From Prevotellaceae bacterium UBA1716 (GTDB lineage: Bacteria; Bacteroidota; Bacteroidia; Bacteroidales; Bacteroidaceae), in the NCBI GenBank assembly GCA_002317225.1, contig DCIW01000050.1, positions 10,199-20,530 on the forward strand: a stretch of 10,332 nt of DNA, in the 5' to 3' direction. Shown here one piece after another: positions 1 through 9,300 of the stretch (position 1 is its first letter; each line of letters opens with the position of its first letter). A program made the translations under genes and the position numbers. The notes beneath the pieces were generated by a model. It was given only the letters and a program-made list of their open reading frames with translations, made no database searches and was not told where the DNA came from.

Positions 1-3000
1 CCAATGCACTCTACCTTACTTATACAGATGCAAAATACTTTGCCACTGTTTGTATGGTAAAGCAATTCAAGGCTTTGTTCTGCAGCATGTCTCGTGAGGC
101 TTTCGAGATATTCTTCATAAACATGACAAATGACCTCATCGAAAATGACATTGTGGCAAGTGCGGAGTATTTCGAGTCGCTCATCGATGGCAATCGCGGT
201 CTTACCGTTCCACAAATCATCAAACTGAAAGGTTATGTGGAACTGTACTCGTACGTTGCTTTCGGCAAACTTCCCACCCACGACATAAAGACATCCGACT
301 TTGCTGGTCTCACTCTTGCGGGCATCCATCGTGTGCTTGAAGGCAAATATCCTGAGGCAGTAAAGGTCTTCGGTTTGGCAATGAAGGTTCACAACAAGAA
401 TAGCGACATGAAGAACATGTATCTTGTGAGCCTCTTCAACTACTACCTCATGGTAGCATATTCGTTTGATGGAACTGCCGATTCGAAGACTAAGATGAAG
501 CAATTTCTCAACAAGCCTTCCATAAGCGAAATGCGTTCGCTCGTACCTTCGCGTATCGTTGCAGAACAAAGTCTTGCAACCGACAAGGGATGGCATAAAG
601 AAGGTATTCGCAATCTTTTGCTTCGTGCAGAACTGAAGACAGTTCCTCGCACCATTGGGCATCTTGCATATCTTCTCGACAAATATTACGAACTGAAAGC
701 AAGCGAGGATCTGCCAAGCGTAGAAGTCCCAAAACCACACCTCGCTTTGCTTCAGCACGAACTATCTCAATATATCAGTCTTTCGGAAGAAGAACGAGCT
801 AATCTCACATCGCTCTTCGGTGAAAAGGCTGGTCTTACTGCCGTTGTACATAAGGCAGAATGGCAACTCTCGCTCGAACGACTCATGAAGTTCGGGACTG
901 AAGAGGAAAACGAGCAAAAGGAACAAACCACTCGTCTTATGTACTTGATGCACAGCTATCGTGGTGGAATCGAAGTGCGTGAACAGAGTGTTCTCAAGAA
1001 TGGTCAATGGGGAAGCGGCAAATCCATTTCGTATGGTAGACTTGCCACAAGCGACCTCAGTTGCATGACCGATGCCGACCATCGCATCATGAACCGTTTC
1101 CGTGCAAGTCATTGTTACGACATCCAACTCGAACATATCGTTGAGGAGATGGTTACGGAGAGTCGTCTCTATTCGGGCAATTATGCTCCATTCACACTCA
1201 TCAAGGTCATTGAGGAGAAGCCATATATCATTGTCGACCGCATGACAAATGGTTTCTGTGTTCGTTCCAATGTTCCAAAGGCAAAAGTTGATGAAAATAT
1301 CATCATAACAAAAATATCGGACAACAGTGTTTCGTTCGTTAAATTGCCTGATTCACAACGTAGTGCTTTCCGCGAATTGCTTCGTATCGGAAGCTTTCCT
1401 CTTAATGCAGAAGAGGTGCTGAAAGCAGCACTGAAACATGTAGGAGCAAAGGTGGAAATACATTCCGAACTCATTCCTGGAGGTTCTACCCTTCCTACTA
1501 TTCAAGGAACGGGACTTGCGTGCATTCAACTCAATCCTACTTCCGACGGCTACTATACCATAACCATCGCTGCCCACCCTATCCCAGATGGAAACGTGTA
1601 TTATTCTCTTGGTAAAGGTGACAAGAAATATATAGATGAACACGAAGGGCAACGCGTTTGGGTGGAGCGTGATTTCGAAGCAGAAGAGAAGGTTGTCGAA
1701 CTCTTCATCAACTTCTTCAACGAGCAGGCTGCAAATGGTGATACCGACTTCCACGATACAGAAGTGATGCTCGATGCAGAGAGCAAACTCGAACTCGATC
1801 CAATCGAAATGCTCACCATTCTCGAATTTGTTCAGGCAAATCCTGACTATATGTATGCAGAATGGCCAGAAGGAAAGAAGTCGAAGATTCGCACTCTCGA
1901 AAAAGGTGCTTCACAATGGACAGGAACGCTTCATGAGAAAGGTATGTGGTTCCAACTCGAAGGCGAAATCAAGATAGATGATAACACAGTTCTTTCGATG
2001 GCACAACTTCTCGACCTTGTAGGTTCGAGTCGTGGTAAATATATCAAACTCGGTGATGGCGAGTTCCTTGCACTAAGCGAGAAGCTCCAGAAGCAACTCC
2101 GTGCTCTTGATGCTGTTGCAAACAGAGAGAAGGGAACTATCCAGATTTCTCCGTTCTCTGCCGCCTTGCTTGGTGAGGACGCAATCAATGGAGACATACA
2201 GATTTTCATGTCGAACAATCTTGTCCAACTGCGAAAGCGTATTCTCGATAGTGCAAACTATAAACCAGAAGTTCCTGAAGGGCTTACTGCCACCCTACGT
2301 CCTTATCAGATAGATGGTTATCAGTGGATGGCACGACTCAACTCATGGGGAGCAGGCGCTTTGCTTGCTGATGATATGGGTCTTGGTAAGACTATCCAGA
2401 CCATCGCATTCCTCTTGCTCAAGGCAAAGGAAGGAGCATCGCTCGTTGTGGCTCCTGCAAGTGTGGCTCCAAACTGGAAAGTGGAATTTGAGAAGTTTGC
2501 TCCATCCCTCAATGCCATCATACTCAACTTTGCAGATGATCGTAAGGAAGTTATCAACAATGCTGGTCCTAACGATGTGGTTATCACCACTTATGGCATT
2601 CTTCTTACCGAACAAGAAACTATCAACTCACGCAAATGGAATGTGGCTTGTCTCGACGAAGCACATATCATCAAGAATCGTGGTGCAAAGACTTCGGCTG
2701 CCGCTCTTAAGATTCAGGCAGACAATCGTGTGATTCTTACAGGTACTCCAGTTCAGAACCACCTCAGCGAACTTTGGAGCCTCTTCCAATTCATCAATCC
2801 GGGATTGCTTGGCGGTTACGAAGTGTTCAGCCGCAAGTTCATCACTCCTATCGAACGCGATCAAGACAAAGCTTGCCAAGCAAGACTTGACAAGGTGGTT
2901 CATCCATTCATGCTTCGAAGAACAAAGAAGGCAGTGCTTGAAGAACTTCCTGAAAAGACCGAAGTATATCAGAAGATTGAACTCAGTGATGAAGAAATGG

Positions 3001-3671
3001 CGATTTACGAAGTTATCCGAAATAAGGCAGAGAAACTCCTTGAGTCACAAGAACAAGACATGAAGATAGACTTCAATGTACTTGCAGAAATCACCCGACT
3101 TCGCCAAGCTTCTTGTTCTGCTCGACTTGTCGAACCAAATTGGTCGGGAGCAAGCAGTAAGGTGACTGCTCTTGTCGAACTCATCGAAGGAATTATCGAA
3201 GGTGATAACAGAGCGTTGGTTTTCAGTCAGTTCACATCATTCTTTGATATAGTTCGCGAAGAACTCAACCGTCAAGGCATCCGATACCTTTATATAGATG
3301 GAGCTGTACCGGTGAAGAAGCGTACCGAACTTGTGGAGGAATTCCAAAATCCTTCAGAAGATTCGCCTCGCATCTTCCTCATATCGCTCAAGGCAGGCGG
3401 ACTCGGTCTCAACCTTACAAATGCAAATTATGTAATCCACCTCGATCCTTGGTGGAATCCAGCAATAGAGCAACAGGCTACCGACCGTGCTTATCGTATC
3501 GGTCAGAAGCAAGCTGTCACTGTTTATCATCTCATTGCTGAAAATACGATTGAGGAGAAGATTATCCGTCTTCACCAGACTAAGCGTGACCTTGCAGAGA
3601 ACATCCTCGATGGAACTGATATCAGTCATAAGCTTACTGGAAAAGACCTTCTTGAAATGGTTGCTAAGTAG
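1..3671 (+). CDS. SNF2/RapA-family DEAD/DEAH-box helicase (5' partial)
   Basis: A Swi2/Snf2-type ATPase that probably translocates on double-stranded DNA to remodel or displace bound proteins; the cellular role is not known. The frame is open from base 3 through the first ATG at 54 with no stop, and the codons before that ATG read as normal protein (NALYLTYTDAKYFATVC), so the true start is upstream. Counting from base 54, the N-terminal ~730 residues show no domain I can name. The SNF2 core follows: RPYQIDGYQWM, Walker A DDMGLGKT (773-780), DEAH box (868-871), motif III LTGTPVQNHLSELW. The C-terminal RecA lobe has ALVFSQFTSFFD, SLKAGGLGLNLT and QATDRAYRIGQ (1141-1151) with the motif VI arginines. 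All ATPase motifs look intact. It ends in TAG at 3669-3671, 96 bases before the next gene. The family call is very secure; the client complex or pathway is unknown. Confidence 0.95.
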   Translation, partial: NALYLTYTDAKYFATVCMVKQFKALFCSMSREAFEIFFINMTNDLIENDIVASAEYFESLIDGNRGLTVPQIIKLKGYVELYSYVAFGKLPTHDIKTSDFAGLTLAGIHRVLEGKYPEAVKVFGLAMKVHNKNSDMKNMYLVSLFNYYLMVAYSFDGTADSKTKMKQFLNKPSISEMRSLVPSRIVAEQSLATDKGWHKEGIRNLLLRAELKTVPRTIGHLAYLLDKYYELKASEDLPSVEVPKPHLALLQHELSQYISLSEEERANLTSLFGEKAGLTAVVHKAEWQLSLERLMKFGTEEENEQKEQTTRLMYLMHSYRGGIEVREQSVLKNGQWGSGKSISYGRLATSDLSCMTDADHRIMNRFRASHCYDIQLEHIVEEMVTESRLYSGNYAPFTLIKVIEEKPYIIVDRMTNGFCVRSNVPKAKVDENIIITKISDNSVSFVKLPDSQRSAFRELLRIGSFPLNAEEVLKAALKHVGAKVEIHSELIPGGSTLPTIQGTGLACIQLNPTSDGYYTITIAAHPIPDGNVYYSLGKGDKKYIDEHEGQRVWVERDFEAEEKVVELFINFFNEQAANGDTDFHDTEVMLDAESKLELDPIEMLTILEFVQANPDYMYAEWPEGKKSKIRTLEKGASQWTGTLHEKGMWFQLEGEIKIDDNTVLSMAQLLDLVGSSRGKYIKLGDGEFLALSEKLQKQLRALDAVANREKGTIQISPFSAALLGEDAINGDIQIFMSNNLVQLRKRILDSANYKPEVPEGLTATLRPYQIDGYQWMARLNSWGAGALLADDMGLGKTIQTIAFLLLKAKEGASLVVAPASVAPNWKVEFEKFAPSLNAIILNFADDRKEVINNAGPNDVVITTYGILLTEQETINSRKWNVACLDEAHIIKNRGAKTSAAALKIQADNRVILTGTPVQNHLSELWSLFQFINPGLLGGYEVFSRKFITPIERDQDKACQARLDKVVHPFMLRRTKKAVLEELPEKTEVYQKIELSDEEMAIYEVIRNKAEKLLESQEQDMKIDFNVLAEITRLRQASCSARLVEPNWSGASSKVTALVELIEGIIEGDNRALVFSQFTSFFDIVREELNRQGIRYLYIDGAVPVKKRTELVEEFQNPSEDSPRIFLISLKAGGLGLNLTNANYVIHLDPWWNPAIEQQATDRAYRIGQKQAVTVYHLIAENTIEEKIIRLHQTKRDLAENILDGTDISHKLTGKDLLEMVAK

Positions 3672-3681
3672 CAATCATATA

Positions 3682-3713
3682 ATAGTTTCGCATATATTTG
3701 CGAAGTCAACTAT
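3682..3713 (+). promoter_or_regulatory. Imperfect inverted repeat enclosing a TATATTTG (-7-like) element
   Basis: The left arm ATAGTTTCGCA (3682-3692) pairs with TGCGAA (3699-3704) and ACTAT (3709-3713), giving 11 base pairs interrupted by a four-base bulge GTCA (3705-3708). The six-base loop is TATATT. TATATTTG at 3693-3700 matches the Bacteroidetes -7 consensus TAnnTTTG, and a start near 3707 would give a leader of about 60 bases for the gene at 3768. No TTG-type -33 box stands at the expected spacing, so the promoter half of the call is weaker. The hairpin has no T-tract behind it, so it is not a canonical terminator for the helicase. It could be an operator, an mRNA processing or stability hairpin, or chance in A/T-rich DNA. 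Confidence 0.4.
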
Positions 3714-3767
3714 AGACAACATAAAAACTATATTCCTAAATACCAACAATTAACAAAACATCTCTTT

Positions 3768-6224
3768 ATGAAGAAAACATTACTTCTACTCGCTGCTCTT
3801 GCGGCAACAAGTTTTGCATCAGCAGACGAATGGCAGAAGCCTGCGTATTCGGGTAGTTACCAACCTCTCACTGCTGGTGATACCGTTTACATCTACAACA
3901 CAGAGGCTAAACAGTTTCTAACCAAAGGCAACGATTGGGGCACACATGCTTCGGTAGGAAATACTGGTCTCAAATTCATCGTCAACCAATATGCAGAAGA
4001 AGGTGCTGAATGGGACGGAAAGACTTATACCATCAGCGATTTATCTGTAGTAAAGAAAGCTTGGAAGGAACTCTTCATAAATGCAGACGGTCTTTATGTG
4101 GATAGAGGTAATCAAGCAGATTATTTCTTCTCTTTCAAAGATTTAGGCAACAACACTTACAACATCATTGGTGCTGATATCAACCCAACTTACAATGCCG
4201 TTGGCGATATGGAAGGTTATATGGTTGGTCATTTCACTGGTTATGTGAACAATCGTGATGGAATCGAATCAGGCACTGGTGTAATATATGACTATTATGG
4301 TGCAGATAACAACTATGCCCCTGGTGAGTTCAATACTGTTTGGGCATTTGTTTCTCAAGCCGATTATGCTGAATATGAGAAATATACTGTTGTTTACGAA
4401 CAGGCACAAATCCTTGGAAGCAGCATTTCCGAAGCTCTCAATATGGGTATCACTGGTATCGAAGACGAACAGGCAGTTTATGCAAACACTTCAAGCACTC
4501 TCGATGAGGTGAAGGCTGCAATCGAATCGCTCGAGAAGAAGAAACTTGCTTATTATGAGCAGACTATCACTCCTGACAATCCAGTTGTTGTGGTTAGCGA
4601 CGAGTGCAACAGCATTGCTAACTGGACTAACAACATTAACGCTTCAACATGGAACACCCAATCATGGATTGATGGCAGTTGGGAAGGTTTCGATGGCACA
4701 ACCCTCAATATTTGGTCAGCCAGCCTTAACGGTACTGCTTACCGCTCACTTTCAGACATGCCTAATGGTGTTTATGTTGTAAGCATGGCAGTCTATTCGG
4801 AGAAAACAGACATCTATGCTTATGCAAATGAGAATACAGTTGCTATCGCTGGTGGTGCTGCAGGAAAGACTTACACCATCACAACAAATGTGACTGATGG
4901 CACTCTCGAATATGGTATCGGTCAGAGCAAAGAAGCAACTAACTGGGTTGCTCTCGACAATGCAACTGTCAAGTATTATGGAAAGGGACTTGCTGCATAC
5001 AAGTATTGGGTAAATTCACTTGCAGAATCAACTCCTTCATTCGACGATGTAATCCTTATGGAATCTCTCATAGACGAATACAACGAGGTTGTTAAGTCTA
5101 TCAGTGCTGCCCAGACTGATGAAGAAATCCTTGCTGCAATCCCTGCTTATGAAGCAATTCTCAACAAGATTGCTCTCAACGTAAATGCTTATCAGGAACT
5201 TCAGGACGAAATCGCTACTTCAGAAAATCTCATCAGCTCCCTCGGTTCTAACCTTTACTATGGGGAAATGCTTGGTGATGCTATAACTGTTTATGGCGAA
5301 TTGGTAGAGAATCACAACCTTGACACAGAAGCGGTTAACGAAAACACTTCTGAACTCAAGAAGATGAACGACGAAGCACAGAACTATATTTGGAACTTCG
5401 AAAAACTCACTAACGAACTCACTAAGGCTGCTGACACTTACGAAGCAAACAAGGAGACTTGTCCTGCTGATGCTGTAGAAGCATACCTCTCATATATCAA
5501 CTCTTACGAAGCACTCGATAAGACTCAGCTCAAAAACGAAGATGTGCTCAACTTGCTCGATGAACTTTATGCAATCGAATTCAACCTCAATCTCAAGGAC
5601 GAACCTGCAAGCGATACAAATCCTATCGATTATACTGCTAAGTTCTACAACCCTTCATTTGATGGTGTAGATGGTTGGACTAATGATGGTTGGTCTACTT
5701 TCAGCAATAACACATGGTATGGTTTTGCAAACGAAGAAGGTGCAAGCAGCGGTGATGGCAACTACCTCAACCTTTGGAACGAAAATAGTGCTCGTGGTTA
5801 TCAAACTGTTACAGGTCTTCCTGCTGGTGCTTACACAGTTCAGTGTGGTGCTTATGCTGATAACGAAGGTCTTGTGCTTTATGCAAACAACGAGACTGTA
5901 AATGTAGAAGTTGGAAAGGACGGTGAAGGCAACTATATGCGCATCTATACTATCAACGTAATCGTTGGTGAAGATGGCGTTCTCGAATTTGGTGTCAAGA
6001 ACACAAATGGTGGGACAATGTGGGCAATGATCGATGAAGTTCACCTCACTTACAAGGGCACTGATAGCGAAATCATGACTCGTATCGAATGCATCAACAG
6101 CATCGTTTCTACTGCTTCAGAAACAATCTATTCTGTATCAGGTGTCAAGCTCTCTTCACTCTCAAAGGGCATCAATATCGTGAAGAATTCTGATGGTAAA
6201 GTACAGAAGATTATGGTAAAATAA
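3768..6224 (+). CDS. Secreted multidomain protein, duplicated jelly-roll-like modules, T9SS-like C-terminal tail
   Basis: An exported protein of 818 residues with no recognisable catalytic domain. Residues 1-19 form a signal peptide (MKKTLLLLAALAATSFASA, cleavage likely before D20). Residues ~30-200 are beta-rich (GDTVYIYNTEAKQFLTKG, GNNTYNII) and resemble modules of Bacteroidetes secreted proteins that may adopt a ricin-like fold; I cannot confirm the fold. A short helical stretch (~205-265) leads to jelly-roll-like copy 1 (~281-407), then a long alpha-helical, Glu/Lys/Ala-rich region (~408-615), then copy 2 (~626-766). The last 32 residues (IYSVSGVKLSSL...KIMVK) resemble the Prevotella form of the type IX secretion C-terminal sorting tail, suggesting export and surface anchoring or release. 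The ATG has no Shine-Dalgarno sequence and an A/T-rich leader, as usual in Bacteroidetes. Gene 3 follows after a terminator. Carbohydrate binding is inferred; an adhesin or structural surface protein is equally possible. Confidence 0.9.
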   Translation: MKKTLLLLAALAATSFASADEWQKPAYSGSYQPLTAGDTVYIYNTEAKQFLTKGNDWGTHASVGNTGLKFIVNQYAEEGAEWDGKTYTISDLSVVKKAWKELFINADGLYVDRGNQADYFFSFKDLGNNTYNIIGADINPTYNAVGDMEGYMVGHFTGYVNNRDGIESGTGVIYDYYGADNNYAPGEFNTVWAFVSQADYAEYEKYTVVYEQAQILGSSISEALNMGITGIEDEQAVYANTSSTLDEVKAAIESLEKKKLAYYEQTITPDNPVVVVSDECNSIANWTNNINASTWNTQSWIDGSWEGFDGTTLNIWSASLNGTAYRSLSDMPNGVYVVSMAVYSEKTDIYAYANENTVAIAGGAAGKTYTITTNVTDGTLEYGIGQSKEATNWVALDNATVKYYGKGLAAYKYWVNSLAESTPSFDDVILMESLIDEYNEVVKSISAAQTDEEILAAIPAYEAILNKIALNVNAYQELQDEIATSENLISSLGSNLYYGEMLGDAITVYGELVENHNLDTEAVNENTSELKKMNDEAQNYIWNFEKLTNELTKAADTYEANKETCPADAVEAYLSYINSYEALDKTQLKNEDVLNLLDELYAIEFNLNLKDEPASDTNPIDYTAKFYNPSFDGVDGWTNDGWSTFSNNTWYGFANEEGASSGDGNYLNLWNENSARGYQTVTGLPAGAYTVQCGAYADNEGLVLYANNETVNVEVGKDGEGNYMRIYTINVIVGEDGVLEFGVKNTNGGTMWAMIDEVHLTYKGTDSEIMTRIECINSIVSTASETIYSVSGVKLSSLSKGINIVKNSDGKVQKIMVK
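4608..4988 (+). repeat. Jelly-roll-like module, copy 1 (protein-level repeat)
   Basis: Residues ~281-407 of the 818-residue protein. Landmarks are NWTNN, GSWEGFDGTTLNIWSAS, a turn LSDMPNGVYVVSMAVYSE, YAYANENTV, TLEYGIGQ and NWVALDNATVKYYGKG. The same landmarks recur in the same order in copy 2 at 5643-6065. The arrangement resembles galactose-binding-like (CBM-type) beta-sandwiches of extracellular Bacteroidetes proteins. The duplication is seen directly; the fold is inferred. Confidence 0.65.
5643..6065 (+). repeat. Jelly-roll-like module, copy 2 (protein-level repeat)
   Basis: Residues ~626-766 of the 818-residue protein. It opens with FYNPSFDGVDGWTNDGW, a common entry to extracellular beta-sandwich modules. 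It continues with NTWYGFANEEG, YLNLWNEN, VTGLPAGAYTVQCGAYAD, LYANNETVNVEVG, GVLEFGVKNTNGGTMWAMIDEVHLTYKG. LNLW, LPAGAYTV, LYANNETV, LEFGV and WAMID line up with LNIW, MPNGVYVV, AYANENTV, LEYGI and WVALD of copy 1. The copies are clearly diverged, so the duplication is old. Confidence 0.65.
6126..6221 (+). other. T9SS-like C-terminal sorting tail coding segment
   Basis: The final 32 residues (787-818) begin IYSVSGVKLSSLSKGINIV and end in KIMVK. This matches the pattern of short C-terminal beta-strand tails (I-Y-x-hydrophobic-x-G-x-x-hydrophobic ... KG-hydrophobic-x-I-hydrophobic ... K-hydrophobic-hydrophobic-K) that end many secreted Prevotella and Bacteroidetes proteins and resemble type A type IX secretion sorting domains. 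The match is by pattern. Whether this strain has a functional T9SS cannot be seen here. Confidence 0.55.
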
Positions 6225-6230
6225 CTCTCT

Positions 6231-6248
6231 AAACTATTAAAATAGTTT
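6231..6248. repeat. Short perfect inverted repeat AAACTATT-AA-AATAGTTT
   Basis: Eight-base arms (6231-6238 and 6241-6248) are perfectly complementary around an AA centre, seven bases past the stop codon at 6222-6224 and just ahead of the main terminator stem. It is A/T-rich, so the RNA hairpin would be weak. It may be a 3'-end stabilising element or a protein-binding palindrome. Confidence 0.35.
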
Positions 6249-6250
6249 CT

Positions 6251-6295
6251 AAAAGGGCGAAATAACATTGATTATTTTGCCCTTTTTCTTTTTTT
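6251..6295 (+). terminator. Strong intrinsic (Rho-independent) terminator
   Basis: A 15-base-pair stem pairs AAAAGGGCGAAATAA (6251-6265) with TTATTTTGCCCTTTT (6272-6286). It contains a single G-U wobble (6259/6278) and a six-base loop CATTGA. A T-rich tract, broken only by C6288, runs to 6295. This ends transcription of the secreted-protein gene and separates it from the lyase gene downstream. Confidence 0.9.
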
Positions 6296-6306
6296 GCGTA
6301 AATTTG
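6276..6306 (+). promoter_or_regulatory. Bacteroidetes-type promoter (-33 TTTG, -7 TAAATTTG) for the lyase gene
   Basis: TTTG at 6276-6279, a 19-base spacer, and TAAATTTG at 6299-6306 fit the primary sigma factor consensus of Bacteroidetes (TTTG and TAnnTTTG about 19 bases apart). Transcription would start near 6312, giving a leader of about 28 bases before the ATG at 6341. The -33 box lies inside the right arm of the upstream terminator. The start position is inferred. Confidence 0.75.
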
Positions 6307-6319
6307 CACACAATTAGCT

Positions 6320-6339
6320 AACTATTTTCAAACTATTTT
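6320..6339 (+). repeat. Tandem AACTATTTT motif in the leader of the lyase gene
   Basis: AACTATTTT occurs at 6320-6328 and again at 6331-6339, eleven bases apart, about one DNA helical turn. The second copy ends one base before the ATG. There is no purine-rich Shine-Dalgarno sequence, so this A/U-rich leader is probably what the ribosome meets. The repeat could help ribosome loading, bind a regulator, or be chance. Confidence 0.35.
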
Positions 6340-6340
6340 T

Positions 6341-9300
6341 ATGAGAAAACTAATAACTGCAGGTTTGTTGGCACTTGCAACATTCTCTGCTTCTTATGCA
6401 CAACGAATTACAGATAAGCTCGATCGTGGACTTGTTGCGGTACCGGGACAAGATGGTGGACTACTTGTAAGTTGGAGGGTACTCGGTGAAGAGTATTACG
6501 ATGTAACTTACAACCTCTACCGAAACGGCAAACTTATCAAGAGCGGTATCAAAACATCAAACTATTCCGACACGAGTGGTAGTTCAGCCTCGAAGTATAG
6601 CGTTGCAGCGGTAGTTCGTGGAGTTGAACAGGAAAAGTGTGCAGAAATCACACCTTGGAACAACGGGTACAAGCAGATTAATGTCAAATCAGCTTTGGAC
6701 CGCAATGGCAAGGTGTCAAGCAACTATCAACTCAATGATGTCTCGCTTGCTGATGTCAATGGTGATGGTGTTGTGGAGTTTATAGTGAAGCGTCCTTGTA
6801 GTGTTGCTTCTGACGTTAGCCAGAATACCGAATTTCATCATGTAGACTGCTATGATATCAATGGCAACCAGCTCTGGTGGATTGATATGGGTCCTAACAT
6901 GCTTTCAGGTGCTGATGAGCAGTGGGATGTTGTAGGTTATGACTGGGATATGGATGGTAAGGCAGAAGTTCTTCTTCGTGGTCAGGACAACATGATTATC
7001 CACCATGCTGATGGTACGGTTACTAATATCGGTTCGTCTACAGTCGATACTCGTTGGAACGGAATCGAATATACTTCTACTGGCAATGAATACCTCCTCT
7101 ATCTTGAAGGTGCTACTGGTCGACCTTACCAAATTGGTCCTTCGTCTCATCCAGACTACATGGACTATCCTAACCCTCGTGGTCAGGACTCAGATTGGGG
7201 AACAGGTATCGTAGGACACCGTTCAACAAAGCACTTCTTTGGTGCTCCATTCCTTGATGGTCGTCATCCAAGCATCTTCCTCGGTCGTGGTGCTTACACA
7301 AAACACATGTTCAAGGCATTTGATGTAGATCCTGCCACTCACCAGCTCACAAAGCGTTGGGAGTGGAATAGTGCTACAAGCGGTCCTTGGTTTGGTCAGG
7401 GATATCATAACTATGCTATAGGTGATGTCGATTGGGACGGTAAGGATGAAATCATCTTCGGTTCGATGGTTATCGACGACAATGGTAAGGGACTTTCTAC
7501 AACTGGTCTTGGACATGGTGATGCTCAGCATTGCTCCGACTTCGACCCATATCGTAAGTATGAGGAACAGTTTGCCTGCAACGAAAGCAGTCCTGCAATG
7601 AACTATCGTAATGCTGTCACTTCCGAATTCTATTATCGTAAGGTTGCCGGTGGCGATGATGGTCGTGCTCTATGTGCTAACTTCACAAATGCATATCCTG
7701 GTTCGGTAGGTCGTTCTGTAGGTACAGGATGGATCAGTACTGTTGCTGATAAGGAAGTGCCTGAACTTGGTGGCGATTCTTTCATTTCTTGGGGCGACCT
7801 CAATCAACGTATATATTGGGATGGTGACCTCTGTGATGAGTATTTCGACAGCCCGGGTACTGAAGGTTATGGTGCTATCTATAAGCCTGCGGGTGCCGGT
7901 CGATGGAACTTCTCTGACTCAAAATGTAACAACTGGTCAAAGAACAATCCTGGTGCTATTGGTGATATCTTTGGCGACTGGCGTGAAGAGGTTGTAATGC
8001 GTAAGAGTGACAATACTGCACTCCTTATTTATTCTACAGGAATTCCTACCACATTCCGTATCCCTACCCTCTGGTCCGACCATCAGTATCGCAATGCTAT
8101 GGTATGGCAGTCGATAGGTTACAACCAGCCTCCTCACAAGTCGTACTTCCTTGGTCAACTTGAAGGCATTACTCAGGCACCACCTCCACTCACTATGACT
8201 GGTCGTACTGAGGTTGAAAATGGCGGAACAATTGCAAGTACTGACGAACACCTCATTGTTTGCACGATGGACAACACCAATATCAATATCAGTGATGGTG
8301 CATCGCCTTACATGGTTACTTTCTATGTTCCTTCAAATGTGGAAGGTACTGCACCGAGTGGTACTACTTCGCAGAAGGCAACTATCAACTACTCTTACTA
8401 TACTTGCAACGTGACTGGTGGCGGTCTCTCAGGCGAAACTCGCATCGTCAAGCAAGGTGATGGTATTCTCAATCTTCCTAAGGCAGACTTCAGTCATTCT
8501 GGTGAAACAAATGTATGGGGAGGTACTCTCAATTTTGATGGTACAATGAAGAATTCCCCTCTCTGGCTTAATCGTTTTGCCGAACTCAACTCAAATGGTG
8601 GTGAGTTCAAGAGCATTACGGCTGATTACGGTAGTGTCATTCGCCCTGGTGGTGAGAATTCCATGGGCAATATTTCTGTAAACGAAACTCTTTACCTTGG
8701 TTTTGGTAGCCGTATCATTATTGATATTTATTCTGATGGCCTCCAAGCTGACCAGATTAATGCAGCCACTCTCCGTGTCGAGAAGAAGAACTGGGAATAT
8801 GGTCCTGCTTACCTTACTCCTGTAATCGAGTTTGTTGAACATACTGCAACTGGACAGGATATTATGGCTGAAGGTGATTACGTTCTCGGAAAGATAGGTT
8901 CTGTTACTGGTTCTTTGGATAATATTAAGCTTGAAGGTATCAATAAACTGAAGAATTCAATCACATTGAACGAAAATGGTGAGCTTGTTCTTCACCTTAG
9001 CAGCACTCGTTCTGCTGATACTATTGTATGGTCAGGTGCAAGTTCTGCTAATTGGGATTTTGCAAAGACTGAAAACTTTTACGTTGCATCAGATGAAAGT
9101 CAGAAGGCAGACATCTTCGTCAAGGGCGATAAAGTTCTTTTCACAGATGATGCTACTAAATTTGCTGTAACTATTAAGGACGATATTCCTGTTGATACTG
9201 TTATTGTCAATAACAACAAGAAGGCATACACATTCAGCGGTAGTGGTAAGATTATCTCTGGTGCATTCGTTAAGGAAGGTACAGGTACTGTCACAATGGG

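Noticed and set aside
54..3671. ATG at 54 as the start of the helicase gene
   Set aside because: The frame is open upstream to the window edge and encodes ordinary protein-like sequence, and no Bacteroidetes promoter precedes it. The gene almost certainly begins outside the window.
3487..3753. 88-codon plus-strand frame spanning the helicase end and the intergenic gap
   Set aside because: Most of it is an out-of-frame copy of the helicase motif VI region, and the tail is A/T-rich leader. There is no start signal or recognisable product.
5655..6044. 129-codon open frame on the minus strand inside the secreted-protein gene
   Set aside because: It lies wholly antisense to a confident gene with signal peptide, repeated modules and sorting tail. 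It has no promoter or recognisable product, so it is a codon-bias shadow.
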